A program made the position numbers and the translations under genes. A stretch of DNA of 64,000 nucleotides from NCBI GenBank assembly GCA_017547175.1, contig JAFYQI010000006.1, positions 62,001-126,000 on the forward strand. The letters are read 5' to 3'. This document shows, in pieces, positions 44,319 to 53,308 of the stretch (positions within the stretch are counted from its first letter, which is position 1; every line of letters begins with the position of its first letter). The DNA is from Alistipes sp. Its GTDB lineage: Bacteria > Bacteroidota > Bacteroidia > Bacteroidales > Rikenellaceae. The notes beneath the pieces were generated by a model. It saw only the letters and a program-made list of their open reading frames with translations. It had not been told where the DNA came from and did no database searches.

Positions 44319-47078
44319 ATGACAACAAATAAACGATCCTCAAACGGTCGGCAGCGCGTTGAACGTACCAACCGGGAAAGTGCACGATGGATAGCGGGAT
44401 TGCTGACCATCTTCCTCGGCTTTTTTATGGCTGCGTCGGTCTTCTTCTCGTTCTTTAATTGGGAGGGTGACCAAAGTGGTCTGATGTTGAGTGCCGAGGA
44501 ACGCGAGACGTTGGGCGTGACGCCTGAAAACATGTGCGGTTGGTTGGGTGCACGCATCGGTCTGTTACTGGTGGATCATGCATTCGGCCTCTTCGGCCTC
44601 TTGTTGCCGATCGTGGTTTTGGTCTTGGGTATCCGCATTATACGCCAGCGACCGCTGCCGGTGAATCACCTCGCCTTGTCGTTGATTTTGGTGATGATTC
44701 TCGGCTCGCTGACCCTCGGCTTTGCCTTTGGCACGAAGTGGAGTCTTTGTGCTTCGACGGGTTGGGGTGGTGCATTCGGTATTGCGGTGGCAGAGGTGCT
44801 CTATGGCCATATCGGCGGTTTTGGTACGGTGATGTTGCTGGTCGGCGGTTGGATTCTGACGGGTGTCTTTATCAATCGCAACTTTATCAATACGGTCAAC
44901 GATGCTACCGAAGTTTTGGTTGATAAGGGTGGTCAGGTGTTGGAGCGCTTGCGCCATCGTGAGCCGGCATACAACGCCGCCATAGATGAGGAGGATATGT
45001 TGGAAGAGGATCTGTCGGATGACGACGAGCTGATTAAGGAAGCGCCTGAAAAACATCCAGATAAGTCGATGGAGGTGGTGAGTCAGAAGCCGCAACCCGA
45101 ACAGCAACCGCAACCCAAGGCTAGCTCGCAGCCGCAACGTGAGGAGTCTCGTGTGGCGCTGCAGGAGGCGGTGCGTCAGGAGCTGGTCGGTGAAACTGAT
45201 CCCTTCGTGGAGGTTGATCTGTCGAAACCGACGGAGGATCGTGTGGTGATGGGCCCCGGCGGATTGGTTGAGTTGCAGCGCAAAACGCCGCGCGAGATAC
45301 AAAACGGACCCTTTATAGAGATCGATTTGACCCCGACTGTCGAAGAGCTACCCCCGATCGAGGAGCTGCGTCCCGAGGAGCCGATCGCTGCGGAGGAGGG
45401 TTTTGTGTTGGTGGAGAAACCGACAAAGCCGATGGCCGTCGCTCCTGTGGCTGCGCCGATCGAGGTGGAGAAGCCGACGACTCAGGAGACCCCGACCGAA
45501 GGGGTTGTAGTCGTGGTTGAGGCTCCGAAGGAGGAGGCTGAGGTGAAGCGAGTGGCCGAACTTTACGACCCGACGAAGGATCTCTTGACCTATAAAAATC
45601 CCCCCTTTAACCTGCTCGAGGATTATCAATCCGACTCGGAGGTCTCGGAGGATGAGATTTTTGAGAATAAGTGCAAGATCGAGGAGACGCTCAGGACCTT
45701 CGGTATTCCGATTCAGAAGATCAAGGCGACCGTAGGTCCGACGGTGACCCTCTACGAGATCGTGCAGGCGCAGGGCGTCAAGATCGCCAAGATTCAGGGT
45801 CTGGAGCAGGATATCGCCCAGAGCCTCAAGGCCTCGGGTATCCGTATTATTGCCCCCATTCCGGGCAAGGGTACGATTGGTATCGAGGTGCCGAATCGCA
45901 ACAAACGCATCGTCTCGATGTATTCGGCCATCCGATCGAAACGTTTCCATGAGACGAAAGCCGAGTTGCCGGTGGTGATCGGTCGCACGATTCAGAATGA
46001 GAACTACGTCTTCGACCTGGCTAAGATGCCTCACCTGCTGGTGGCCGGTTCGACCGGTACGGGTAAGTCGGTGGGTTTGAATGCCATTATCACCTCGTTG
46101 CTCTACCGTAAACACCCCTCCGAACTGAAGTTGGTGATGATCGACCCCAAGATGGTCGAGTTCTCGCTCTACGGTAAGTTGGAGCGACATTTCCTGGCCA
46201 AGATGGAGTCGGAGGACAAGGTGATTATCACCGACCCGATGAAGGCGGTCTATACGTTGCAGTCGCTCTGTACGGAGATGGAGAACCGTCTGGGACTGTT
46301 GAGTCAGGCCGGTACGCGCAATATTGTGGAGTATAACCAGAAGTTCACGGCACGCCGTTTGAATCCCGAAAAGGGACACCGTTTCTTGCCCTATGTGGTG
46401 GTGGTGATTGACGAGTTTGCCGACCTGATCATGATGGCCAAGGAGGTCGAGCGTCCTGTGATGCGCTTGGCGCAGAAGGCCCGTGCGGTGGGTATTCACC
46501 TGATCGTTGCCACGCAGCGTCCCGACGTGAAGGTCATCACGGGTGGTATCAAAGCAAACTTCCCGGCTCGTATCGCCTTCCGTGTGATTCAGATGATCGA
46601 CTCGCGTACGATCCTCGACCGTCCGGGTGCTGAGCAGCTCATTGGCCGAGGCGACATGCTCTTCTCGCTCAATGGCGATGTGACCCGTGTGCAGTGTGCG
46701 CTGGTTGAGACCGACGAGGTGGAGCGCATCGTGGACCATATCTCCCGCCAACAGGGCTACACGTCGGCCTATCTGTTGCCCGATTATGTGCCTGAGGGTA
46801 GTGAGGGTGCCATGGGTAGCGAGGAGCAGGATATTGCTCCCAAGAAGTACGACTCGCTCTTTGCCGAGATTGCCCGCGATGCAGTGCAGAATGGATCGAT
46901 CTCGACCTCGATGATTCAGCGCAACTACGAGGTGGGCTTCAACCGTGCGGGACGTATTATGATGCAGTTGGAGCGTGCCGGTATTGTGGGACGTGCGCAG
47001 GGCGCCAAGCCGCGTGATGTGCTCTTCCACGACCTGCCGACGTTGGAGGCTAAATTGCAGGATTTGGGGCTGTTTTAA
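44319..47078 (+). CDS. ftsK: DNA translocase FtsK
   Basis: Septal DNA pump that clears chromosome ends and works with XerCD. The start is at MTTNKRSSNGRQR (ATG 44319), preceded by AAGAAGTAAAG. 919 aa. Four N-terminal membrane helices (about 20-200), a Pro/Glu-rich linker (about 215-420), then the RecA-like motor with Walker A GSTGTGKS at 577-584 and VVIDEFADL. The C-terminal gamma winged helix recognises KOPS-type sites (SISTSMIQRNYEVGFNRAGRI). Location next to topoisomerase IV fits a chromosome-segregation cluster. Confidence 0.96.
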   Translation: MTTNKRSSNGRQRVERTNRESARWIAGLLTIFLGFFMAASVFFSFFNWEGDQSGLMLSAEERETLGVTPENMCGWLGARIGLLLVDHAFGLFGLLLPIVVLVLGIRIIRQRPLPVNHLALSLILVMILGSLTLGFAFGTKWSLCASTGWGGAFGIAVAEVLYGHIGGFGTVMLLVGGWILTGVFINRNFINTVNDATEVLVDKGGQVLERLRHREPAYNAAIDEEDMLEEDLSDDDELIKEAPEKHPDKSMEVVSQKPQPEQQPQPKASSQPQREESRVALQEAVRQELVGETDPFVEVDLSKPTEDRVVMGPGGLVELQRKTPREIQNGPFIEIDLTPTVEELPPIEELRPEEPIAAEEGFVLVEKPTKPMAVAPVAAPIEVEKPTTQETPTEGVVVVVEAPKEEAEVKRVAELYDPTKDLLTYKNPPFNLLEDYQSDSEVSEDEIFENKCKIEETLRTFGIPIQKIKATVGPTVTLYEIVQAQGVKIAKIQGLEQDIAQSLKASGIRIIAPIPGKGTIGIEVPNRNKRIVSMYSAIRSKRFHETKAELPVVIGRTIQNENYVFDLAKMPHLLVAGSTGTGKSVGLNAIITSLLYRKHPSELKLVMIDPKMVEFSLYGKLERHFLAKMESEDKVIITDPMKAVYTLQSLCTEMENRLGLLSQAGTRNIVEYNQKFTARRLNPEKGHRFLPYVVVVIDEFADLIMMAKEVERPVMRLAQKARAVGIHLIVATQRPDVKVITGGIKANFPARIAFRVIQMIDSRTILDRPGAEQLIGRGDMLFSLNGDVTRVQCALVETDEVERIVDHISRQQGYTSAYLLPDYVPEGSEGAMGSEEQDIAPKKYDSLFAEIARDAVQNGSISTSMIQRNYEVGFNRAGRIMMQLERAGIVGRAQGAKPRDVLFHDLPTLEAKLQDLGLF

Positions 47079-47102
47079 GCCGTATAATTGTAAAATCGAT
47101 AG

Positions 47103-47741
47103 ATGATGATGGGTGATTTTGATCGCATAAAAAAGGCGTGTGTCGGGCTGCTTACGCTCTGTTTGGTGGTGGGCGTAATGTGCGCTCCCATCGGGGCTTT
47201 CGGTGTCGATCGGGCCGCAGCGCTGATGGCCAAGATGCGTGCCTCGATGCAGGCACTCGGAGGCTATGAGGCCGCTTTTGTGGTGGCTGCAGGTGACGAA
47301 CAACTTTTGGGTCGTTTTGCTGTCGAAGGTGAGCGCTATCGCATCGATATGGCCGATATGGAGGTCGTGGGAGCGGCTGCGGAGCGTTACGAGATCAATA
47401 AGCAACGCCGTGAGATTACCATCATGCAACATGATGACTCGTCGGCCGATCTGCTGGCCAATCCGTCGCATGCCTTCGAGCAGGTGGTGACGCACTACCA
47501 ACCCGAGTTGCTCGGTGAGCAGCAGGGCAAGGCGGAGCTGGCGCTTCGGGCGACCAAGGAGCAGCAACCCTCGATTCGCCTCACGCTCGATACGCACACG
47601 GGTTATCCCTCCTCGATTGTCTATCTCATGGAGGGGTTGGAGCTCACGATCGAGATTTTGTCGATTACGCCACTTACCCGGCCGCTGATCCCCTTCGATC
47701 GGGAGTCCTATTCCGGCTACGAGCTGATCGATTTCCGCTAA
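47103..47741 (+). CDS. lolA: LolA-like outer-membrane lipoprotein carrier protein
   Basis: 212 aa periplasmic protein with a signal peptide (VVGVMCAPIGAFG). The LolA half-barrel fold is suggested by MASMQALGGYEAAFVV-like, GRFAVEGERYRIDM, VTHYQPEL and LTLDTHTGYPSSIVYLMEGLELTIEI. It would ferry lipoproteins from the LolCDE complex to the outer membrane; sequence similarity is typical of Bacteroidetes LolA and weaker than in proteobacteria. It starts 24 bases after ftsK; three ATG codons in a row make the exact start ambiguous. Confidence 0.82.
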   Translation: MMMGDFDRIKKACVGLLTLCLVVGVMCAPIGAFGVDRAAALMAKMRASMQALGGYEAAFVVAAGDEQLLGRFAVEGERYRIDMADMEVVGAAAERYEINKQRREITIMQHDDSSADLLANPSHAFEQVVTHYQPELLGEQQGKAELALRATKEQQPSIRLTLDTHTGYPSSIVYLMEGLELTIEILSITPLTRPLIPFDRESYSGYELIDFR

Positions 47742-47751
47742 TCAACGCATG

Positions 47752-47777
47752 AGAAAGTCCCACTTCGGGACTTTTTT
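47752..47777. terminator. Terminator after lolA
   Basis: AAAGTCCC pairs with GGGACTTT (47754-47773) with a CTTC-type loop, followed by T6. It separates lolA from hsp20. Confidence 0.85.
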
Positions 47778-47828
47778 CTTTGGTATGTGTTTTGCAGTAT
47801 CGACCATACACTTAAACACACACAACGT

Positions 47829-48347
47829 ATGTCCGATATTGTACGAAATCAACATTGGTTGCCGAGTATCTTCAACGATTTTTTTGGCGAGGAGTGGATT
47901 CCGATGCGTGCCCGACGGCAAACGGCTCCGGCCATCAACATCCTCGAAAAGAGTGATCACTATTGTATTGAGATGGCTGCACCGGGGATGTGCAAAGAGG
48001 AGCTGAAACTCTCGGTTGATGCGGGTAATCACCTGGTCGTTTCCTTCGAAAAGATGGATCGTAAGGAGGAAGATTCAACTTCGACACACGACGCCAAGGG
48101 TGAAGAGCAGGGTGCATCGACGTCGGAGCACAAGGCGGTGAAGCCCCTGTCGAAGGTGCAGCAAGAGCCTACCTATCTGCGTCGAGAGTTCTCCTACAGC
48201 TCGTTTCGCCAAAGTTTTCTGTTGCCCGATGAGGTCGATAGCAACCACATCGAGGCCACGATGAAGCATGGCGTGTTGTACATTCGCCTGCCCAAAAAGG
48301 AGGAGCAGCATCGAGCCGCTGCCTCGCGTATGATCGAGATCAAGTAA
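47829..48347 (+). CDS. Small heat shock protein, Hsp20/alpha-crystallin family
   Basis: ATP-independent holdase. The start is at MSDIVRNQHWLPSIFNDFF (ATG 47829). 172 aa. The alpha-crystallin domain is seen in APAINILEKSDHYCIEMAAPGMCKEELKLSVD and the C-terminal IEATMKHGVLYIRLPK. A Ser/Thr/Lys-rich insert (about 85-118) sits in the domain, longer than usual. The C-terminal IxI-type anchor is represented by MIEIK. A heat-shock promoter was not recognised. Confidence 0.93.
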   Translation: MSDIVRNQHWLPSIFNDFFGEEWIPMRARRQTAPAINILEKSDHYCIEMAAPGMCKEELKLSVDAGNHLVVSFEKMDRKEEDSTSTHDAKGEEQGASTSEHKAVKPLSKVQQEPTYLRREFSYSSFRQSFLLPDEVDSNHIEATMKHGVLYIRLPKKEEQHRAAASRMIEIK

Positions 48348-48369
48348 AGATCTTTGGCCCTATGTTGTC

Positions 48370-48408
48370 GGGAGCCGTTGCACTTTTCGAGTCGCAGCGG
48401 CTCCTTTG
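48370..48408 (+). terminator. Terminator of hsp20
   Basis: GGAGCCGTTGC pairs with GCAGCGGCTCC (48371-48404) around CACTTTTCGAGT-type loop, then TTTGTT. Confidence 0.75.
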
Positions 48409-48499
48409 TTGTGTGGCGTGGTCTGATTCTCCGACCCCTTGTCGGTGATAATTTCAAAACGGCTCAAATCGCCCGAAAAGGGGCAATAAACGCAAAAAT

Positions 48500-48513
48500 C
48501 TCGCGCGCGCGAG
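48500..48513. other. (CG)5 alternating tract within a 14-bp palindrome upstream of gyrA
   Basis: CTCGCGCGCGCGAG is a perfect palindrome containing five CG dinucleotides (48502-48511). It ends 20 bases before the -33 box of gyrA. Alternating CG is the classic Z-DNA-prone sequence and is supercoiling-sensitive. Confidence 0.7.
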
Positions 48514-48533
48514 TGAAAAAGCCCTCTGAAAAA

Positions 48534-48564
48534 TTGCCAAAATCGAAAATAAAGCCTATTTTTG
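48534..48564 (+). promoter_or_regulatory. Promoter of gyrA
   Basis: TTGC (48534-48537), 19-base spacer, TATTTTTG (48557-48564), 43 bases before the ATG. Good consensus match at -7, near match at -33. Confidence 0.65.
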
Positions 48565-48607
48565 TACGTTAATTAACTCGTGAAAAAGCAATAAACCAAA
48601 CATAAGA

Positions 48608-51169
48608 ATGATTAACGAAGAAGAAAAGAAGGAGGGCTTGGTCGGTCGCATTGTGCCGGTCAATATCGAAGAGCAGATGAAGGCCGCCTACATCGACTAC
48701 TCGATGTCGGTGATCGTGTCGCGTGCTCTGCCCGACGTGCGTGACGGTATGAAGCCCGTACACCGCCGTATTTTGTACGATATGTCGGCCGAGCTGGGTC
48801 TGACGCACGACAAGCCGACGCGTAAGTCGGCCCGTATCGTGGGTGATGTGCTCGGTAAGTTCCACCCCCACGGTGACTCGTCGGTCTATGAGGCGATGGT
48901 GCGTCTGGCACAGGAGTGGGCGATGCGTTATCCGCTCGTAGAGGGTCAGGGTAACTTCGGTTCGATGGACGGTGACTCGGCGGCTGCCATGCGTTATACG
49001 GAGGCCCGTATGCGTAAGATCACCGATGAGGTGATGGCCGATATCGACAAGGATACGATCGATTGGACGCTCAACTTCGACGATACGCTGCATGAGCCTA
49101 CGGTGCTGCCCACGAAGATTCCGTTGCTGATTGTGAACGGTGCGAGCGGTATTGCTGTAGGTATGGCTACGAACATGGCTCCGCACAACCTCTCGGAGGT
49201 GGTGGATGCCTGCTGCGCCTATATCGACAACCCTGAGATCACGGGTGAGGATATGCTGCAGTACATCAAGGCTCCCGACTTCCCGACCGGTGCCCAGATC
49301 TATGGCTACGAGGGTGTGAAGGAGGCGATGCTGACGGGTCGTGGTCGCGTGGTGATGCGTGCCAAGACCGAGATTGAGACCACGCCTGCGGGTCGTGAGT
49401 GCATCGTGGTTACGGAGATTCCCTACATGGTCAACAAGGCGGAGATGATTAAGAAGATCGCCGACATGATCAACGAGAAGAAGCTGGAGGGTATTTCGTA
49501 CATCAACGACGAGTCGGACCGCACGGGTCTGCGCATCGTGATCATCGTCAAGCAGGATGCCATGGCGAGCGTGGTGCTCAACAACCTCTACAAGAATACG
49601 CCGCTGCAGACCTCGTTTGCAGTGAACAATATCGCCCTGGTGAAGGGTCGTCCGCAGCTGCTGCCGATGCGTGATTTGGTGATGCACTTCGTCAACCACC
49701 GTCACGACGTGGTGGTACGTCGCACGCAGTACGACAAGCGCAAGGCCGAGGAGCGTCTGCACATTGTCAAGGGTCTGTTGGTGGCACAGGACAACATCGA
49801 CGAGATCGTACACATCATCCGTTCGTCGCGTACGCCCGATGAGGCGAAGCAGCGCATGATGGAGCGTTTTGGCCTGGACGAGATTCAGGTTTCGGCCATT
49901 ATCGAGATGCGCTTGCGTGCCCTGACGGGTCTCGAGCACGGCAAGTTGATGGCCGAGCGTGACGATTTGATGGCCTTCATCCAGCGCATGAGCGACATCT
50001 TGGGCAGCGAGGCTTTGCAGTTCGAGGTGGTAAAGAACGAGCTGTTGGAGATCAAGGAGAAGTATGGTGACGAGCGCCGCACCGAGATCGTCTATGCCGC
50101 CGAGGAGTTCAACCCCGAGGACTTCTACGCCAACGAGGATATGGTGATCACCATTTCGCACATGGGCTACATCAAACGCACGCCGCTGGCCGAGTATCGT
50201 GCCCAGCATCGTGGCGGTATCGGTGTGAAGGGTAGCGCCACGCGCGATGCCGACTTTATCGAGCATATTTATGTGGCCAAGATGCACAATACGATGCTCT
50301 TCTTCACCGAACAGGGTAGATGTTATTGGCTCAAGGTATACGAAATTCCCGAGGGAACACGTTCTTCTAAGGGACGCGCCATTCAGAACGTCATCCAGAT
50401 TGCCCAGAACGACAAGGTACGTGCCTACCTCAATGTCGAGAAATTGCAGGATGAGGAGTTCCAGGAGAACTACTATATCGTGATGTGTACGCGTCGTGGT
50501 ACGATCAAGAAGACGAAGGTCAAGGAGTACTCGCGTCCGCGTCAGAACGGTATCAATGCCATCGTGGTACGTGAGGGTGACGAGCTGCTCGATGCAACGA
50601 TCACGAGTGGCAACGCTGAGCTCCTGATTGCAGCCCGTGAGGGTAAGGCGATCCGCTTCAACGAGCAGACCGTGCGTGCTATCGGCCGTGTAGGTGCCGG
50701 TGTGCGTGGTATCTCGATCGAGGACGATGACGAGGTGGTAGGCATGATCGCCATCGAGCCCGACGATAAGAAGGATGTGCTTGTGGTGAGCGAGAATGGC
50801 TTCGGTAAGCGTACCGATCTGGATGAGTACCGCATCACGAACCGTGGCGGTAAGGGCGTGAAGACGATCAACGTGACGGAGAAGACCGGTAAGTTGGTGT
50901 CGATCCAGGCCGTCTGCGATGAGAATGACCTGATGGTGATCAACCGCTCGGGTGTGGTGATCCGTACGGCTGTCGATCAGATTCGCCTGGCAGGTCGTGC
51001 TACGCAGGGTGTGAAGGTCATTAACCTGCGTGAGGGTGACTCGATCGCTTCGGTCGTAGTGGTTCCGAAGAACGAGGAGGAGGAGAACGTTGAAGTAGCA
51101 GTTGAGGCTACCGAGACGCCTGCTGTGGAGGCTCCTGCAACCGAGCAGACGACGCAAACAGAAGAGTAA
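48608..51169 (+). CDS. gyrA: DNA gyrase subunit A
   Basis: Introduces negative supercoils with GyrB. 853 aa. Active-site Tyr130 ([10 protein letters not shown]); quinolone-determining region [10 protein letters not shown] with Ser91 and Glu95 at the classic Ser/Asp positions. The C-terminal beta-pinwheel contains the GyrA box equivalent [10 protein letters not shown], which marks it as gyrase rather than topoisomerase IV. It ends in a short Glu/Thr/Pro-rich tail. gyrB is not in the window. Confidence 0.97.
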   Translation: MINEEEKKEGLVGRIVPVNIEEQMKAAYIDYSMSVIVSRALPDVRDGMKPVHRRILYDMSAELGLTHDKPTRKSARIVGDVLGKFHPHGDSSVYEAMVRLAQEWAMRYPLVEGQGNFGSMDGDSAAAMRYTEARMRKITDEVMADIDKDTIDWTLNFDDTLHEPTVLPTKIPLLIVNGASGIAVGMATNMAPHNLSEVVDACCAYIDNPEITGEDMLQYIKAPDFPTGAQIYGYEGVKEAMLTGRGRVVMRAKTEIETTPAGRECIVVTEIPYMVNKAEMIKKIADMINEKKLEGISYINDESDRTGLRIVIIVKQDAMASVVLNNLYKNTPLQTSFAVNNIALVKGRPQLLPMRDLVMHFVNHRHDVVVRRTQYDKRKAEERLHIVKGLLVAQDNIDEIVHIIRSSRTPDEAKQRMMERFGLDEIQVSAIIEMRLRALTGLEHGKLMAERDDLMAFIQRMSDILGSEALQFEVVKNELLEIKEKYGDERRTEIVYAAEEFNPEDFYANEDMVITISHMGYIKRTPLAEYRAQHRGGIGVKGSATRDADFIEHIYVAKMHNTMLFFTEQGRCYWLKVYEIPEGTRSSKGRAIQNVIQIAQNDKVRAYLNVEKLQDEEFQENYYIVMCTRRGTIKKTKVKEYSRPRQNGINAIVVREGDELLDATITSGNAELLIAAREGKAIRFNEQTVRAIGRVGAGVRGISIEDDDEVVGMIAIEPDDKKDVLVVSENGFGKRTDLDEYRITNRGGKGVKTINVTEKTGKLVSIQAVCDENDLMVINRSGVVIRTAVDQIRLAGRATQGVKVINLREGDSIASVVVVPKNEEEENVEVAVEATETPAVEAPATEQTTQTEE

Positions 51170-51208
51170 AATTTAATAAATAAACACAAAACCTAAATTC
51201 ATACGATT

Positions 51209-52555
51209 ATGAAAAGACTGATTTTGGCAGTTTTGGCTGCCGTGCTGCTGGCCGTACCGGCCGCTGAGGCACAGAAGGTAAACAAGTCGGCCATCGTGGC
51301 TAAGCTCCAGAAGAGCGATGCTGACATTGCCGATGCAAAGAAGCAGGTGAAGGCTGCAACGTGGATGAATCGTGGTAAGGTTTACTACGAGGCTACTGTA
51401 GCTCCGACGAAGGATCTCTTCGTGGGTATGGAGGTAATGATGGTGAAGATGACCGCAGGTGAGCCCCAGTCGATTGGCGAGGCTACGCTGGCAGGTGTTG
51501 CTTACGAGGCTTGGGAGTATCCCTTTGTAACGGCCTATATGAAGGACGGTAAGGTGGCTACCTGGACCGAGAAGCAGACGGTTTATGAGGGTGCCGGTGA
51601 GGTGGCTATTGAGGCCTACAAGAAGGCTCTTGAGCTCGATCCGAAGCAGGCCGAGAAGGTAAAGGAGGGTCTGCAGCAGTTGGCTAACTACTACTCGCAG
51701 GTGGGTAACACGTCGCTCGACGCTGCCCGCTATGCCGAGGCTGCTGACGGCTACCTGGCTGCTCACAAGATTCTTGCCGAGCCCGTGATGGGCAACCAGC
51801 CCGACGGTACGCTGGTATACTATGCCGGTTACCTGCGCACGATGGACGGTGCTACGAACCCTGCATCGTTCGTGAAGGGTGCTCAGCACCTGGAGGACGC
51901 TCTGGCGATGAACTTCGCTGACGAGGAGGGTAACATCTACTACTACCTCTTCCACTGCTACTACGGCCAGAAGGAGGCTGACAAGGCCAACGTGATGAAG
52001 GCTAAGGATGCCCTCTTGGCAGGTATCGAGAAGTTCCCGAAGAACGAGCGCATTCTCGAGGGTCTGATGCAGCTCTACACGGCCGAGGAGGGTGTAGGTG
52101 ATCCGCAGGACCTGGTGGCTATGCTCGATGGCCAGCTCGCTACGAATCCCGAGAGCGTTGACCTCTGGTTTGGTCGTGGTCGTCTGTTCTACGCACTGAA
52201 GAACTTCGACGAGTCGATCGCTTCGTTCCAGAAGGTTGCCGAACTCAAGCCCGAGCTCTACGACGGTTGGTTCTACCTGGGCCTGTTCTACACGCTGAAG
52301 GGCGACCAGCAGAACCAGATCATCAACGAGAAGCAGTACACCTCGCAGGCCGCTTACGATGCCGATCTGGCTGCCGTAAACGATATCTATCGTCAGGCTA
52401 TCCCGGCATTCGAGAAGGCGCTGGAGATCAACCCGCAGAGTGTTGATACGCTCGAGTCGCTGAAGGCGCTTTGCTTCCGTCTGCGCGATGAGCCCGGTAT
52501 GGAGGCTAAGTACAACACCTACAACGAGGCTTGGAAGGTTGCCAGGGGTCAGTAA
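51209..52555 (+). CDS. Periplasmic tetratricopeptide-repeat protein
   Basis: 448 aa with a signal peptide (LAVPAAEAQ). TPR-like helical pairs run through most of the protein, for example EVAIEAYKKALELDPKQ, DLWFGRGRLFYALKNFDESIASFQKVAEL and IPAFEKALEINPQSVD. No catalytic motif. It follows gyrA after 39 bases, so it may be co-transcribed, and ends with a strong terminator. A scaffolding role in the envelope is likely but unproven. Composition is rich in Ala/Lys/Glu and codon choice is highly biased, suggesting high expression. Confidence 0.85.
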   Translation: MKRLILAVLAAVLLAVPAAEAQKVNKSAIVAKLQKSDADIADAKKQVKAATWMNRGKVYYEATVAPTKDLFVGMEVMMVKMTAGEPQSIGEATLAGVAYEAWEYPFVTAYMKDGKVATWTEKQTVYEGAGEVAIEAYKKALELDPKQAEKVKEGLQQLANYYSQVGNTSLDAARYAEAADGYLAAHKILAEPVMGNQPDGTLVYYAGYLRTMDGATNPASFVKGAQHLEDALAMNFADEEGNIYYYLFHCYYGQKEADKANVMKAKDALLAGIEKFPKNERILEGLMQLYTAEEGVGDPQDLVAMLDGQLATNPESVDLWFGRGRLFYALKNFDESIASFQKVAELKPELYDGWFYLGLFYTLKGDQQNQIINEKQYTSQAAYDADLAAVNDIYRQAIPAFEKALEINPQSVDTLESLKALCFRLRDEPGMEAKYNTYNEAWKVARGQ

Positions 52556-52574
52556 TTCTCGTCCTTGTAACGTA

Positions 52575-52608
52575 AGGGGTGGTTGCTTCGGCAGCCACCT
52601 TTTTTTTG
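52575..52608 (+). terminator. Terminator of the TPR gene
   Basis: GGTGGTTGC, loop TTCG, GCAGCCACC (52578-52599) followed by T8. Confidence 0.9.
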
Positions 52609-52691
52609 TGCGTAGGGGCGAGAAGTACCGAGGCAGTAGTGGCCGCTGCGGGTTGTCGGTACACCCCCGAGGACGGTGACCGAAAGGGAGA

Positions 52692-53090
52692 GATTGCACG
52701 ATTACACCATTACAGGTATACACCCCCTGTAATGGTGTAATCTGTAATTTCGGAATCGGTCATAAGGACCGAAATTACTATTCAGTCATTTAACTTTAGT
52801 TAAAGGATACACCCTCCCTGTGGGTATCTATCTATATAGTCATATAGCTAAATACTCACTAAATTATACCTTGTGTGTCAGGAGGTTGTGTCTGCAGTCG
52901 TAGTTGCCGATGATGCGGTCGTGACGGCGAACGGTACTACAAAGATACAAAATTTTAACCCCTTTGTCAAGGGTTTTGCGTAAAAAAAGTTGAACTTTTT
53001 GAGCCCTGCCTCGTCGGCTAAAAATTACAGATTACACGATTACAGGGGGTGTGTACCTGTAATCCGTGTAATGGGTGTAATGGCGTGAAT
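52692..53090. repeat. Inverted-repeat pair bracketing 271 bp, with adjoining period-9 units
   Basis: 52709-52750 and 53022-53063 are inverted copies matching at 40 of 42 positions. Each copy is itself a hairpin (ATTACACCATTACAG with CTGTAATGGTGTAAT in the left copy). To the right, period-9 units such as GTGTAATGG and CGTGAATCG continue to about 53090. No gene was found in 52556-53308; the rest of that gap holds the hairpins and promoters listed here. Confidence 0.8.
52940..52971 (-). promoter_or_regulatory. Orphan leftward promoter-like site inside the inverted-repeat unit
   Basis: The minus strand reads CTTG (52971-52968), 20 bases, then TATCTTTG (52947-52940). No open frame lies downstream of it on that strand, so it may drive a small RNA or be inert. 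Confidence 0.45.
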
Positions 53091-53257
53091 CGGTGTAATG
53101 GACGAGGCGGAGCTGCAAGTGTATCGGCGCACGAAGGGGTGAGGTGAATAGTGGGCCATGGCAGGCTCGACCTGCGGTAGGGGCACGGATGGGTGCTCCT
53201 TTGCCCCTCGATTCCGCCGATCTGACCAATTCCCTGCGTGAATTTCTCAGTACGCTT

Positions 53258-53289
53258 ATTGCTACGCAATAAAATTTTCACTATCTTTG
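53258..53289 (+). promoter_or_regulatory. Promoter of the suf operon
   Basis: TTG at 53259-53261, 20 bases, TATCTTTG (53282-53289). The sufB ATG follows 19 bases on, so the leader would be very short. Confidence 0.7.
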
Positions 53290-53308
53290 CATGATATAGT
53301 ATACGACT

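Noticed and set aside
45348..47597. 749-codon open frame antisense to ftsK and lolA
   Set aside because: A shadow of real genes with unmistakable motifs; no signal, domain or ribosome site.
48569..51157. 862-codon open frame antisense to gyrA
   Set aside because: It exactly mirrors gyrA, has no recognisable domain and is rich in His/Leu/Thr as expected from reverse-complemented biased codons.
53140..53210. Further copy of the long hairpin element before suf
   Set aside because: CGGATGGG occurs, but the surrounding arms (GGGGCA/TGCCCC) do not match the family plan.
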